A stretch of DNA of 64,000 nt, from contig WBUH01000003.1 of NCBI GenBank assembly GCA_008933805.1, positions 124,001 to 188,000 on the forward strand, in the 5' to 3' direction. The notes beneath the pieces were generated by a model. That model saw nothing but the letters and a program-made list of their open reading frames with translations. It was not told the origin of the DNA and searched no databases. Shown in pieces: positions 57,901-64,000 of this stretch. Source of the DNA: Bacteroidota bacterium (GTDB taxonomy: Bacteria > Bacteroidota > Bacteroidia > UBA8524). The position numbers and the translations under genes are program-made. Positions within the stretch are counted from its first letter, which is position 1. Each line of letters opens with the position of its first letter.

Positions 57901-59514
57901 ATCACCGTAATACAACGAGCCTATCATAATATCCTCGTCAGAATAATCCACTACGCAATCCATACCGTCACCGCCGCGTATAGTGTGCCATTGGCCGTCA
58001 AAATAAGCGGTTCCGTTATCCTGATACCCATGAATATATTTTTTGCGGCTTTGAGTGCTTTGACCGTGGCGATATATTTGGGCTATCGCCATCCCGCTTG
58101 AGATGTCGCGCCAGTCTTTAGCTCCGTTGCGATTGTAATACAAACCGCCGTCGTTGCCTACATACAAGCGACCGTTTACAGGAGAATATTCAAACACGTG
58201 TTGGTCGGCGTGAACATCATCACCACCGCCGCTGCCCGTCCAATGGGCGTTTATGACCCAGTTGGCACCTCCATCGGTTGATTTAAATACATTCACACCC
58301 CCCGCATACACAATGTCTTTGTTGTTAGGTTCAACAGCAATGCACAGGTCATACCATCCCTGCCCTGTAGTTCCGCTGCCATCGGCAGCATAGCCCATAA
58401 TATTAGGTGTAGTAGAACGGGTACTGAAATTTACCCCGCTATTGGTAGAACGGTATAATCCTTTAAATACACTGTTTTCCGTCAATAAGAAGTACACGTA
58501 ACTCGGGTCGTTATCACTTACACCAATTACCCCGCGATGCCCTGTTGGCAACCCGCTGGTAATTTTTGTCCATGAATCGCCCCCATCGGCAGAGCGGTAA
58601 AAGTTTCCTGCTTCGGTAGCATACACTATTGTGTAATCACCGGGTTTAAAGGCGGCATCTTTAAAATTTGCCGTTAATGAGGTTTTAGTCCACGTATTGC
58701 CGCCGTTGGTGGTTTTATACATCCCGTTATTGGTGGCAGCTATCAACGTATTGGGCGAGCTTGGGTAAATCAGTAGTTTACCCACCGTACGACTCCCCAT
58801 TCCTGTATTAGCAAGAAACCAGCTTTCGCCTCCGTCGTTGCTTTTCAATACACCGTATCCATAAGAGTCTCCGCCGTCCCTATCGCCCGTGCCAATATAG
58901 ATTGTGTTTGGATTTGAGGGGTTTACCGCAATGGCCGATACCCCCAACGAGGGTAAACTATCGGTTGTAGTACGCCATGTTTGCCCGTAGTTTCTGGTAA
59001 TCCAAAAGCCTCCGGCAGGTGCACCTGCGTAAATAATGTTGCTGTCAGTAGGGTGAAAAGCAATGGCGTTTACCCTGCCCAATCCGTTGGGTTGACCGCT
59101 TACGTTGTTGGGTAGTAAAATAGGGCCAAGGGGTTTCCAGTTGCCCTCGTTGCCTTTGTATTGTATATCGCTTTCGCCTTTTTGCTCAAAAGGGTTGGTA
59201 TTAATCTCTTCTTTTAGTCCGTAAAAGCTATTCCACACATCGTTTGCAGCAGGAATATTTCCGTTGCTGTCCAATCGGTATTGCCAATAATACTCCCAGC
59301 GTTTAAAAGGTTTCCAGCCGCTGCCTTTGGTTACTTTCCGATGTTGCCAGTATAAATTAAACGCACGTTGGGTAGCGGCAAAATTTACACCGGGACGTTG
59401 CATCATTTCCACCCAATAAGGGTAGTTGGCAGTGTCGTTAGTGATGTTTTGGGCCCTTAAGCCAAGGCACAAACCGGTTAAGAACAGTGTGAGTGCTAAA
59501 AATAAATAACGCAT
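54907..59514 (-). CDS. Giant T9SS-exported protein with BNR/VPS10-like propeller, GEVED and PKD domains
   Basis: A 1535-residue exported protein. Signal peptide 1-21; a propeller part (about 120-800) with many repeats of the S-x-D-x-G-x-T-W kind (SNDGGESW, TTNGGNTWT, SADGGDSWT, STDGGANW, SDNKGDTWT), as in sialidase/VPS10-like proteins; a GEVED domain near 930-1045 (CPTLGYGQSEDYNVYF); then about five PKD-like domains (LTYTWKFGDNTTATT, YRWNFGDNTGTQTGF); and a T9SS type A sorting domain (VQVLPNPFSNSIDVSFVL to QGFYQVVIEAG). It is expected on the cell surface or released, perhaps for adhesion or polysaccharide binding. Sialidase catalytic residues were not seen. Confidence 0.9.
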   Translation of the reverse strand: MRYLFLALTLFLTGLCLGLRAQNITNDTANYPYWVEMMQRPGVNFAATQRAFNLYWQHRKVTKGSGWKPFKRWEYYWQYRLDSNGNIPAANDVWNSFYGLKEEINTNPFEQKGESDIQYKGNEGNWKPLGPILLPNNVSGQPNGLGRVNAIAFHPTDSNIIYAGAPAGGFWITRNYGQTWRTTTDSLPSLGVSAIAVNPSNPNTIYIGTGDRDGGDSYGYGVLKSNDGGESWFLANTGMGSRTVGKLLIYPSSPNTLIAATNNGMYKTTNGGNTWTKTSLTANFKDAAFKPGDYTIVYATEAGNFYRSADGGDSWTKITSGLPTGHRGVIGVSDNDPSYVYFLLTENSVFKGLYRSTNSGVNFSTRSTTPNIMGYAADGSGTTGQGWYDLCIAVEPNNKDIVYAGGVNVFKSTDGGANWVINAHWTGSGGGDDVHADQHVFEYSPVNGRLYVGNDGGLYYNRNGAKDWRDISSGMAIAQIYRHGQSTQSRKKYIHGYQDNGTAYFDGQWHTIRGGDGMDCVVDYSDEDIMIGSLYYGDFVRYNDGKSEGTFAAKDKLGITEEGGWVTPLIQHNTTPATFFAGYKNVWHTTNGKDDVANITWTKISDNLAGSNTENITALEQHSTNPDILYMSRSDNKFFRCDNPNATTPTWTNLTSKLPVGGLTPRCIETGKYSNNRVYIGMGKVIYRSDNKGDTWTDVTGNIPNLTINTIVVDTSKNQEEVYVGTDAGVYYRNFTTMANWLYFFKGLPLSTNVTELEIYYNIPNPTNAKLRASTYGRGMWETDLYTDGTKKPVADFSINRTEMCVNSVVTLEDNTGYIPTKLKWQFSPANVTYLNGTTDTSENITVRLNVSGNISVTLIAQNANGSDTAIRQNYIYVYDTAKRTCITNTTGTTGFGIGVHKVKLANVDNSSNGFDQNGSYEDYTCQQIIQLKHDSTYTLNVTTGSYNDESVKVFIDYNNDGDFKDFGEQIFAGPSQRTNHSTNFTTPKTAVANKLLRMRVISDYGTIGSPDCPTLGYGQSEDYNVYFDAPTASLTVANDTLCFGDTVVFTTSSTGKINTLLWDFGVGATPQTANGNGTYKVVYSNAGFKKVTAAINGSTAYQKDSLVWIAAKPVAGFVVRDTLSCSVSRAFNFTNNSIGASPLTYTWKFGDNTTATTIHPYKTYATAGNYTVWLIAKTALGCTDSASKVVNPSNSSLNTAFTIDTPSLCLKGNAFTVTNTSSPSSGTLVTYELNWGDGATTVPTGSVQHSYKTEGTYIVKLKAASTAGCSDSVLKSVQVHPQPVADFSMNPFLAGCAPMQIQLNNSSSVSGGTLSYLWELGQGDTSTKAQLSKTFATGGLYAIKLTVTTNKGCKDDTAKTIMVLDKPTATFNKTYLADKKVTFTPNISGYPTYRWNFGDNTGTQTGFSPTHQYANGGTYTVLLEVEDNQGCRNTNSDTVNIIGVGINLPQNIKGVQVLPNPFSNSIDVSFVLSSKQAVSVYITDVLGRKVLDIYNDKMPIDTFTTTANTEQLPQGFYQVVIEAGTEKYAVKVVK

Positions 59515-59536
59515 AGGTAAGATGATACCGCAAGGT

Positions 59537-59574
59537 ACTCAGAAAATCTGAGTTTTGTTGCTCCGATACGGAGC
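59537..59574. repeat. Two adjacent small hairpins
   Basis: ACTCAGA-AAA-TCTGAGT (59537-59553) and GCTCCG-ATA-CGGAGC (59560-59574) lie side by side; the second touches the stop codon of the GSCFA gene at 59575. They probably end or stabilise the 3' end of that transcript. GCTCCGATACGGAGC is a phrase I recall from other Bacteroidota intergenic regions. Confidence 0.6.
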
Positions 59575-60537
59575 TTACAGCCCATCCATCCCTAAGTTTA
59601 CAAACGGATATTGCTGTTTAAATGCTTGTATTTTTGATTGACGGGCGGCCACAAATTTTTGATACTGCGTAGTATCTGTATGAAACGGGCGATGGGAGGC
59701 ATCGGCCAATAATTGTTTCACCTGCGGGTAAATCAACTGCGCCTCACTATCAAAAGCAGCTTTTACAAAAGCATCCCATACGTATTCAATAGCTTGGGCA
59801 TTGGGATGCACCATGTCAGCCTCAAAAAAACGGTAATCGCGCAAATCGTCCATTACCAATTCATAAGCAGGGAAATAATGAACGTTCCCATAGTTTTCAC
59901 AAAGTGTATGAACGGCCTCAATCAGGCGGGCCTTACTGCGGTTGTTCTCTACCAAACCATCACGCACATAACGCACGGGGCTAACGGTAAGCAGAATGTT
60001 TAACCGGGGATTAACTGTTTGCAATAATTCAATAAACTTCCTCCATTCGGTAATAATTTCAGCGGTGCTTAGCAGTTCCTTGTCAAACTCTTTGTTGGGG
60101 TATTTGTGGCAGTTGGCTACTAATTGGCCGCTGCTTTTTAGGCGGTAGGCAAACGCTGAACCAAAGGTTACTACCAACCAGTGTCCGCTTTGTAAAAATC
60201 CCTTAGCGGCTTGCTGTTGCTCATTTATCCCTTTAATACAAGTGTCTTTATCGGGATGTGAAAACCGTCCGTGGTGTTGCCAGCTTGCCCATAAATCGTT
60301 GTGATAAAAAAGCTCTTCGGGCTCATACATCTTGCCTTCTAACGCTCTTTGCAAGGTTTGGGCAATACTTACGGGATTGTATAAAATGCCGTTGGGGTTT
60401 TGCAACACATTGAGGCGATAGTGGTGCAGCAGGTTGCCTATGTTCTCAGCAAAGCAACTGCCCGCCAGCAACACTTGTTGCCGGTAGTTTATTTTTTGGG
60501 GCAGCCCTTCGGGCTGAAATGCAAGCCTGAAATCCAC
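59575..60537 (-). CDS. GSCFA domain protein
   Basis: A 320-residue protein of the GSCFA family. KINYRQQVLLAGSCFAENIG carries the naming motif G-S-C-F-A; other conserved parts are LVVTFGSAFAYRLKSSGQLV, ANCHKYPNKEFD, LNILLTVSPVRYVRDGLVEN and YRFFEADMVHPNAQAIEYVW, the last fitting the D-x-x-H block of SGNH hydrolases. Acyl-hydrolase or esterase activity is assumed for the family. The likely start is GTG 60537; a TTG at 60579 would place a promoter-like TACCTTTG inside the gene. A cupin gene is divergent. Confidence 0.88.
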   Translation of the reverse strand: MDFRLAFQPEGLPQKINYRQQVLLAGSCFAENIGNLLHHYRLNVLQNPNGILYNPVSIAQTLQRALEGKMYEPEELFYHNDLWASWQHHGRFSHPDKDTCIKGINEQQQAAKGFLQSGHWLVVTFGSAFAYRLKSSGQLVANCHKYPNKEFDKELLSTAEIITEWRKFIELLQTVNPRLNILLTVSPVRYVRDGLVENNRSKARLIEAVHTLCENYGNVHYFPAYELVMDDLRDYRFFEADMVHPNAQAIEYVWDAFVKAAFDSEAQLIYPQVKQLLADASHRPFHTDTTQYQKFVAARQSKIQAFKQQYPFVNLGMDGL

Positions 60538-60541
60538 GCGG

Positions 60542-60549
60542 CAAAGGTA
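60542..60549 (-). promoter_or_regulatory. -7 element of the GSCFA gene
   Basis: TACCTTTG on the minus strand, a perfect TAnnTTTG match, ends 5 bases before the GTG at 60537. If used, the transcript would be almost leaderless. The nearest TTG upstream is 27 bases away, so the -33 part is poor. Confidence 0.4.
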
Positions 60550-60595
60550 GTGTACTTTTAATTTTTTACAGGCCGCCAAGCATTATCTTAGTAGT

Positions 60596-60991
60596 ATGAA
60601 ACTTTTTTACGCCTTATTGCTTGTTGTTTTTACCTCGCCCCTATTTGCCCAAAACACTCAAAATACGGATACGATACAATGTCCTGCGGGAGTTGAAAAT
60701 GTATATAGCCGTCCGTTGTACAGTGACAGTTTGTGCAGCAGCTTTGTAATTTTTATTAAAAAGGAAGTGAAACTACACAAGCACCTGCACCATACTGAAC
60801 ACGTTACGGTGCTTGATGGTGAAGCAATTATGACGCTGGGCGACAAAGTTTTTACAGTAAAAAAGGGTGATTTTATTTTTATCCCGAAAAATACGCCGCA
60901 CAGGGTGGTTACTACCTCAAAAACACCGTTGAAGGTGGTATCGCTGCAAGCACCTTATTTTGATGGCACTGACCGTGTTTTGCTGGAGTAG
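60596..60991 (+). CDS. Periplasmic cupin-domain protein
   Basis: A 131-residue exported protein: signal peptide 1-18 (ending LFAQN). The cupin fold shows KLHKHLHHTEHVTVLDGEAI (metal ligand motif H-x-H-x-x-x-E in the loose form H-L-H-H-T-E-H) and DFIFIPKNTPHRVVTT, with P-x-x-x-P-H. The metal and substrate are unknown; small periplasmic cupins can be sugar- or metabolite-binding. It is divergent from the GSCFA gene and its stop abuts the convergent broken barrel gene. Confidence 0.85.
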   Translation: MKLFYALLLVVFTSPLFAQNTQNTDTIQCPAGVENVYSRPLYSDSLCSSFVIFIKKEVKLHKHLHHTEHVTVLDGEAIMTLGDKVFTVKKGDFIFIPKNTPHRVVTTSKTPLKVVSLQAPYFDGTDRVLLE

Positions 60992-61623
60992 CTACAAACG
61001 CATCCCTATTTTGGCATCTACCGACAAGGACGGGAACCCCGTGTAAGGACGCTTTTGTGATACTTTGATATTGTTATAATTGGTTAAACCCATGCTAAGT
61101 ACCGCACCTCTTTTTGTATACGTAAATTCTACGCCAAGCAACACATAATGTTCGGTGTGACTTTGGGTTGATGTTAATTTTCTATTGAACGCCTGATTGA
61201 TTTGATACTCATATTTTACTTCACTACTCAGGTGTAGATATGGCATATATCCAAGTTTGCCATACAAGCCAAACGGTTGGTTTTTATGCTCGTGCAGGGC
61301 ATTGAAAGCAAAGTGAACGGGCATTGCAAAATACTTTGAGTTTCCGCTATAGGTAATGAAGCCCTGCGTATCAGGAAGATTTGTATAGGTATGACTAAAG
61401 GTACTGTAGCAATAGTTCATCTCTACTCCCAACCGGACACCGTTTGCAAAATTCCGCTCAAAAAAAACACCCGTCATTGGGCCTCTATTATCCATTACCT
61501 TGCAGGCTTACTGGTAACGGGTAAAATATAGGCCAACTTAACCCCTGCAACATTATCCACCGATTGGCTTTTGCACATAACCGATGCTGCCATTGCTATT
61601 AATATTACAACTAAATATCTCAC
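60992..61623 (-). pseudogene. Frameshifted outer-membrane beta-barrel protein
   Basis: The visible intact frame (60992-61495, 167 residues) has barrel strands (GVRLGVEMNYCYSTFSHTYT, FGLYGKLGYMPYLHL, HYVLLGVEFTYTKRG) but no signal peptide. Directly upstream in another frame, a GTG at 61623 begins RYLVVILIAMAASVMCKSQS followed by VDNVAGVKLAYILPVT and stops at 61495-61497. Adding one base (an extra G at about 61498) joins both into one protein of about 209 residues with a signal peptide and a first barrel strand. So the gene carries a one-base deletion, either a true mutation or a sequencing error. Confidence 0.75.
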
Positions 61624-61671
61624 CCGATAAAAATACACCCCTGAGTTTAAATTTTATACGTTCAGGTAAAT

Positions 61672-61702
61672 AAAAAACCCCGATAGCAATCGCCACCGGG
61701 GT
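61672..61702 (-). terminator. Terminator of the T9SS hydrolase gene
   Basis: ACCCCG and CGGGGT (61677-61682 and 61697-61702) form a 6-bp stem with 14-base loop, followed on the minus strand by TTTTTTATTT. It lies 26 bases after the hydrolase stop. Confidence 0.7.
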
Positions 61703-61727
61703 TCATTGGTTTATAGGTAGGTTAGGT

Positions 61728-63251
61728 TTATTCAAATACTACTTTACCGTAGGCAGTACCGTTTTCAAGCACGGCACGTACCATGTAAACACCGGCAGGC
61801 AAATCATTGCGACCAATAGTTACGCGGCTATCGTTAAAGTTGGTTTCGGTGGCTACCAATTGTCCGCTTAGGTTATACACCTCAACAGTTTTAATAGTAC
61901 CAGCACCAAAGAATAATGTAACTGATGATGAAGCAGGGTTAGGATATACCTCAACTTTTTTGCTAACATCAACACCTTTTACGCTGTTGGTTTTTTTAGC
62001 AGGGCAGCCCGGTAAACCCAAAGCACACACCATACGTGGGTTGATAAATCCTATTACGGTATCCATATAAGCTTTGCCTTTGGCATAGCTCATATCAGGG
62101 TTGGTAAGCATTGAGTTTTTGTGAGCATTAACACCCATAGGACCGAACATCTTAATGGTTGTGCTATCCCACCATTCCCAAGGTGAACCTTGGTTCAAGA
62201 ATTGTTGTGATGCTTGAGGCAAAACCAAAGGATACAAAGCTTGGAAGCCTTCGTTCATTGATTCTGCACGGGTGGTAAATACGTCGTTGTATTGACGGTC
62301 GTTGATGATATCGTTATTGCCCAATTTTTGGCTGATACGAATTGTTTCGCGGCTACCGCAAGCATTGTTTATAACAGTTGCACCGGTTGTAGGTACAATT
62401 ACGTTGCTAAATCCGTAAGGAGCATAAGGATCTAACTTACAGTGTACTGAAGCGATGGGTACTTCACCTGCTTCAATCCAAGATGAATCGCCCATTGCAC
62501 CACCGTAGTTAAATACAAAGTCAACATCGGTTGATACGTTTGCATCGCCGGGGATGTTTAGCTGCGGAATACCGCCCAAACCTAACCAATCGCCCATCAT
62601 GGCTGTATTAACCATTGGAGAAGTGTTAGGCCAGCTGAATTTTTCTAATTCAACTTCGCTTTGTTTAGTAAGTGCTGCGTATGCAAGAGATACATATCCG
62701 CCTGTTCCTTGTCCGCCAATTGCTATACGGTCAGTATCAATTTTATAAGTAGACGCGTTTGAGCGGAAGAAACGTACTGCATTACGGGTATCTTGTATGG
62801 CACGGTAAGTAGCTTGCAACAATAACGATGTAGCAGTATCGCTGTTTGTGGTGGTTGGGTTCCAACCTAAGCGGTAGCTAACAGCCACTGCTACATAACC
62901 ACGTTGTGCAAGACGGGTACAATAATGTACTATAGCGCTATCAGAGCGTCCGCCTGTGGTTTGCTGGTTGATTAGTGCAGGTAAAAAACTACCTGTGTGC
63001 AACAATATAACCAAAGGACGTGCAGTAGCGGTATCGCCTGTGGGTTCATAAATATCACATTGCAACCCGATTTTCACCAACGGTGGAGGAACTGCAGGAA
63101 GTGAAGGCCAAGACATGTTTGAATCGTACACCACATTTTTGGTTACGGTTACGTTGGCATACACTTCTGAAAGGTAGCGCTGTGCATTGGCCGAAATGGC
63201 GCTGCAAAGGCAAATACAAAGTGTGAGAACAGGGAGTAAAATTTTCTTCAT
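61728..63251 (-). CDS. T9SS-exported alpha/beta-hydrolase-fold protein lacking the nucleophilic serine
   Basis: A 507-residue exported protein: signal peptide 1-23 (ending ANAQ); an alpha/beta-hydrolase domain with RPLVILLHTGSFLPAL (oxyanion region), YVAVAVSYRLGWNPTT and RIAIGGQGTGGYVSLA; then a T9SS type A sorting domain (KVEVYPNPASSSVTLFF to LPAGVYMVRAVLENG). In the nucleophile elbow the normal G-x-S-x-G-G reads G-Q-G-T-G-G: the serine position (residue 182, codon 62706-62708 GGA) is glycine. So it may not be an active esterase and may bind a ligand or polymer instead. Monocistronic. Confidence 0.88.
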   Translation of the reverse strand: MKKILLPVLTLCICLCSAISANAQRYLSEVYANVTVTKNVVYDSNMSWPSLPAVPPPLVKIGLQCDIYEPTGDTATARPLVILLHTGSFLPALINQQTTGGRSDSAIVHYCTRLAQRGYVAVAVSYRLGWNPTTTNSDTATSLLLQATYRAIQDTRNAVRFFRSNASTYKIDTDRIAIGGQGTGGYVSLAYAALTKQSEVELEKFSWPNTSPMVNTAMMGDWLGLGGIPQLNIPGDANVSTDVDFVFNYGGAMGDSSWIEAGEVPIASVHCKLDPYAPYGFSNVIVPTTGATVINNACGSRETIRISQKLGNNDIINDRQYNDVFTTRAESMNEGFQALYPLVLPQASQQFLNQGSPWEWWDSTTIKMFGPMGVNAHKNSMLTNPDMSYAKGKAYMDTVIGFINPRMVCALGLPGCPAKKTNSVKGVDVSKKVEVYPNPASSSVTLFFGAGTIKTVEVYNLSGQLVATETNFNDSRVTIGRNDLPAGVYMVRAVLENGTAYGKVVFE

Positions 63252-63381
63252 AGCAAGCTAAATGTTTACAGTATAATGTATCTGCAAAATACAAAAAGGT
63301 ATCTGTAAAAAAAGCTATTTTTTTACATTACCGTTTTATTATCAACGCGCTTGATAGTATTGCCCAACTCCGTTTAAACAC

Positions 63382-63424
63382 AAAAGCACAAAAGCGCAAT
63401 TGTTCGTTGCGCTTTTGTGCTTTT
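63382..63424 (-). terminator. Long perfect hairpin downstream of pyrG
   Basis: An 18-bp perfect stem: AAAAGCACAAAAGCGCAA (63382-63399) with TTGCGCTTTTGTGCTTTT (63407-63424), loop TTGTTCG. It lies about 60 bases after the pyrG stop and can end minus-strand transcripts. A second small hairpin (AGAAC ... GTTCT, about 63440-63460) stands nearer the stop. Confidence 0.7.
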
Positions 63425-63481
63425 GCTATCAATCAAAAGAACTTAAAAACAGTTCTCTTAATGGTTATTAATTCTACTGAA

Positions 63482-64000
63482 TTAATAGGTAAGGCGGTTC
63501 ATGCTGTATTCTTTCGCTGCTTTAACAAAGCGGATGAAAAGCGGGTGTGGGTTGGCTACCGTACTCTTTAACTCAGGGTGAAACTGCACTCCGATAAAGT
63601 GCGGGTGGTCTTTCAATTCAAAAATTTCAACCAAATCACCATCAGGGTTTCTGCCGCTTGCCATCATTCCGTGCGCTTCATACTCAGTCAAAAACTTGTT
63701 ATTAAACTCGTAGCGGTGACGGTGGCGTTCAGAAATTTTTGTTTTTCCGTATGCTAATGATGCCAGCGAACCTTTTTGTAACTCACAGTTATAAGAGCCT
63801 AAACGCATAGTACCTCCTTTTTGAGTTACTTTTTTCTGCTCATTCATTAAGCTGATAACCGGATATTTTGTTTTAGCATTCATCTCGGTAGAGTCGGCAC
63901 CGCTCCAGTTAAGCACGTTGCGGGCAAACTCAACCACTGCACATTGCATACCCAAGCATATACCAAAGAATGGTATTTTGTTTTCGCGGGCAAAACGAAT
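63482..64000 (-). CDS. pyrG: CTP synthase, C-terminal glutaminase part (5'-truncated by window)
   Basis: The frame is open to the window edge and ends at 63482. It shows [20 protein letters not shown] with the catalytic cysteine of the class I glutamine amidotransferase, then [40 protein letters not shown] and [20 protein letters not shown] with the His and Glu of the triad. This is the glutaminase half of CTP synthase, which makes CTP from UTP. The synthetase half lies beyond the window. An internal ATG is not the true start, since the preceding residues are conserved. Confidence 0.96.
   Translation of the reverse strand: MRFARENKIPFFGICLGMQCAVVEFARNVLNWSGADSTEMNAKTKYPVISLMNEQKKVTQKGGTMRLGSYNCELQKGSLASLAYGKTKISERHRHRYEFNNKFLTEYEAHGMMASGRNPDGDLVEIFELKDHPHFIGVQFHPELKSTVANPHPLFIRFVKAAKEYSMNRLTY

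Noticed and set aside
1-64000. tRNA, rRNA, CRISPR arrays, insertion sequences or prophage genes
   Set aside because: None were seen on reading through; no cloverleaf arms, repeat-spacer arrays or transposase/integrase motifs. A covariance-model search would settle the RNA genes.

Overview
The window reads as a chromosomal segment of a free-living member of the Bacteroidota. The signs are: C-terminal type IX secretion (T9SS) sorting domains on several large exported proteins, an ECF sigma / FecR / TonB-receptor / DUF4249 operon, promoters of the TTG ... TAnnTTTG kind instead of E. coli -35/-10 boxes, almost no Shine-Dalgarno sequences, GC content that looks near 40-45%, and many Bacteroidota-type lipoproteins and unknown families. 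I see no rRNA, tRNA, CRISPR, transposase or phage genes. Both ends are cut: a TPR-type protein on the left and pyrG (CTP synthase) on the right. No stretch longer than 300 bases lacks a gene.

Layout. 1-5800: a VIT-type metal transporter, two overlapping fatty-acid desaturases, an amidohydrolase and a membrane protein of unknown function. 5860-18170: an exopolysaccharide locus made of a divergent glycosyltransferase and a tightly packed plus-strand operon (short TolC-like protein, Wzz-like chain-length protein with a degenerate kinase domain, flippase, O-antigen ligase/polymerase, four glycosyltransferases, methyltransferase). 18190-26120: DUF1697, a Kelch-like lipoprotein, an autoregulated ArsR/SRPBCC pair, a T9SS Ig-like protein, a TPR protein and a second flippase. 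26120-33640: a 19-bp tandem repeat, a fused two-ATPase peptide ABC protein, a thioredoxin-like protein, isochorismate synthase overlapping a DHNA-CoA-type thioesterase (menaquinone), a histidine phosphatase, a secreted HExxH protein and a full-length seven-helix SWEET-like transporter.

33700-38070 is probably a light-response module: photolyase plus a TIGR01777 epimerase, transcribed away from a MerR/B12-binding regulator carrying the W-x9-EH motif of CarH photoreceptors. 38060-44020 is a cell-surface signalling/uptake operon (ECF sigma, a 42-residue lipoprotein, a lipocalin-like lipoprotein, FecR, STN-type TonB receptor, DUF4249). 44080-47470 holds small unknown proteins, a hexapeptide acyltransferase and alanine dehydrogenase. 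47660-51030 is a second sigma/anti-sigma set between a secreted TPR-like protein and a SIMPL protein.

51030-64000: a run of REP-like palindromes, a DUF6263 lipoprotein, an SDR enzyme whose terminator overlaps the next gene's start, a 47-residue basic protein with a near-consensus promoter, a 1535-residue T9SS propeller/PKD protein, a GSCFA protein, a periplasmic cupin, a frameshifted outer-membrane barrel gene, a T9SS alpha/beta-hydrolase lacking the catalytic serine, and the pyrG end. Points most worth checking are the CarH/photolyase module, the single-repeat TolC with no Wza-type exporter, the tiny lipoprotein in the sigma/FecR operon, the bacterial seven-helix SWEET and the palindrome family.
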